A stretch of DNA of 39,645 nt from JAAOZP01 sp964616835 (GTDB lineage: Archaea > Thermoproteota > EX4484-205 > JAAOZP01): contig CAZTSG010000008.1 in the NCBI GenBank assembly GCA_964616835.1, positions 1-39,645 on the forward strand, in the 5' to 3' direction. The first letter of the stretch is position 1; every line of letters starts with the position of its first letter. Below are positions 39,186 through 39,645 of this stretch, piece by piece. Made by a program: the position numbers and the translations under genes. The notes under the pieces were generated by a model. It searched no databases, was not told the DNA's origin, and was given only the letters and a program-made list of their open reading frames with translations.

Positions 39186-39645
39186 ATGAGTCTAAATATA
39201 GCTCCGAGCTCTGGTAGTTTAAGCAAAAGCTCAGACATAATTCACTACAAAACTACTCTTGAGCTTGGTGCTGAGAAGAAGATAGCTGAAGTTAAAGCTA
39301 AGCTTAATATTTTATCTAATCTTGAGAAGGTTAAAGTAAGCTTTGAAGAAAGCGGTTTTCTTAAAAGGAAAAAAGCTAAAGTTGAGAATTATGAGGATTT
39401 CATTGAAGAACTTTATTCTCAAGGCCTAAGAAGGGAAGAGGTTTATTTCGCATTAAAAGATTTGGAGAAGGTTTGCGAGGGCGAGACTAAGGAGAAAATT
39501 AAAGCTTTGAGGAAAGAGGTTGGTAAGAAGGAAGGCTTGTACTCTGATCGTGTTAAATGTATAGCTTTGCTCGGCGTGGTTGCAACTGCCACTTTAGGAA
39601 GCTATTTGATTTACAATTATTTGGAGAATCAGAAGAAAGAAGAGG
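39186..39645 (+). CDS. unknown protein, running off the right edge (partial)
   Basis: An open frame of at least 153 codons starts at the ATG at 39186 and is still open at the window end. Residues 25-125 are charged and helical (AEKKIAEVKAKLNILSNLEKV, FLKRKKAKVENYEDFIEEL, REEVYFALKDLEKVCEG), followed by a hydrophobic helix (about 128-146, CIALLGVVATATLGSYLIY) and a charged KKEE tail. It looks like a tail-anchored or single-pass protein with a cytosolic coiled-coil domain. No family is recognised. It is preceded by a TATA box, so it probably starts a transcript. Confidence 0.75.
   Translation, partial: MSLNIAPSSGSLSKSSDIIHYKTTLELGAEKKIAEVKAKLNILSNLEKVKVSFEESGFLKRKKAKVENYEDFIEELYSQGLRREEVYFALKDLEKVCEGETKEKIKALRKEVGKKEGLYSDRVKCIALLGVVATATLGSYLIYNYLENQKKEE

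Noticed and set aside
1..39645. CRISPR array
   Set aside because: No regularly spaced direct repeats were seen; the only tandem repeat is the Pro-Thr codon tract.

Overview
The window looks archaeal. Promoters are TATA-box-like and sit about 25-35 nt upstream of leaderless or nearly leaderless starts. TTG and GTG starts are common, arginine is mostly AGA/AGG, and the gene content includes an archaeo-eukaryotic-type primase, a TrmB-family regulator, AlaX, a TtuA-type tRNA thiolase and GT4/GT-C glycosyltransferases. The lineage cannot be fixed from sequence alone; an uncultured, possibly thermophilic Thermoproteota-like archaeon is my best guess. A 100-N gap flanked by two identical 55-base ends shows that this is a short-read (probably metagenome) scaffold.

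Layout. 1-9.6 kb is a cell-surface and membrane region: a membrane-anchored DJ-1/PfpI protein, an operon of a UbiA-type (DPPR-synthase-like) prenyltransferase with a GT-C-like membrane protein, and a divergent 1784-residue fusion of a glycosidase-like ectodomain, an FtsX/MacB-type permease and a C-terminal soluble domain. 9.6-10.4 kb is a decayed phosphotriesterase-family gene. 10.5-20.9 kb is built on a direct duplication of uppP-DHH. The left copy keeps uppP and a DHH remnant, the right copy keeps DHH and a uppP remnant, and between them lie an MFS transporter and a complete dipeptide/oligopeptide-type ABC operon (two permeases, two ATPases, and an anchored solute-binding protein with a Thr-Pro linker).

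20.9-29.6 kb holds sugar-nucleotide and regulatory genes: an RmlA-like nucleotidyltransferase; a TrmB regulator overlapping an HTH-V4R protein, followed by a small basic orphan and a GT4 glycosyltransferase; a TtuA-like thiolase; a bacterial-type GAPDH; a nucleotidyltransferase-cupin fusion; and HflX. 29.55-30.3 kb is a P-type ATPase remnant that has lost its catalytic core. 30.4-33.4 kb has ribulose-phosphate epimerase overlapping a LysX-like ATP-grasp protein with a helical insertion in its active-site region, then a Yip1-like membrane protein. 33.5-37.75 kb carries an archaeo-eukaryotic primase-type protein, RNase HIII, AlaX, a small anchored protein and a flavin-reductase-like protein. The last 1.9 kb is gene-poor: the gap, a frameshifted DUF2283 gene, a possible small membrane protein and a partial unknown gene running off the edge.

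The strongest leads are the glycosidase-permease fusion, the ATP-grasp insertion, the reciprocal decay of the duplication around the peptide-transport operon, the TrmB/V4R regulator pair, the DPPR-synthase-like/GT-C operon and the primase/RNase HIII pair. I found no CRISPR array, rRNA or tRNA gene and no insertion sequence.
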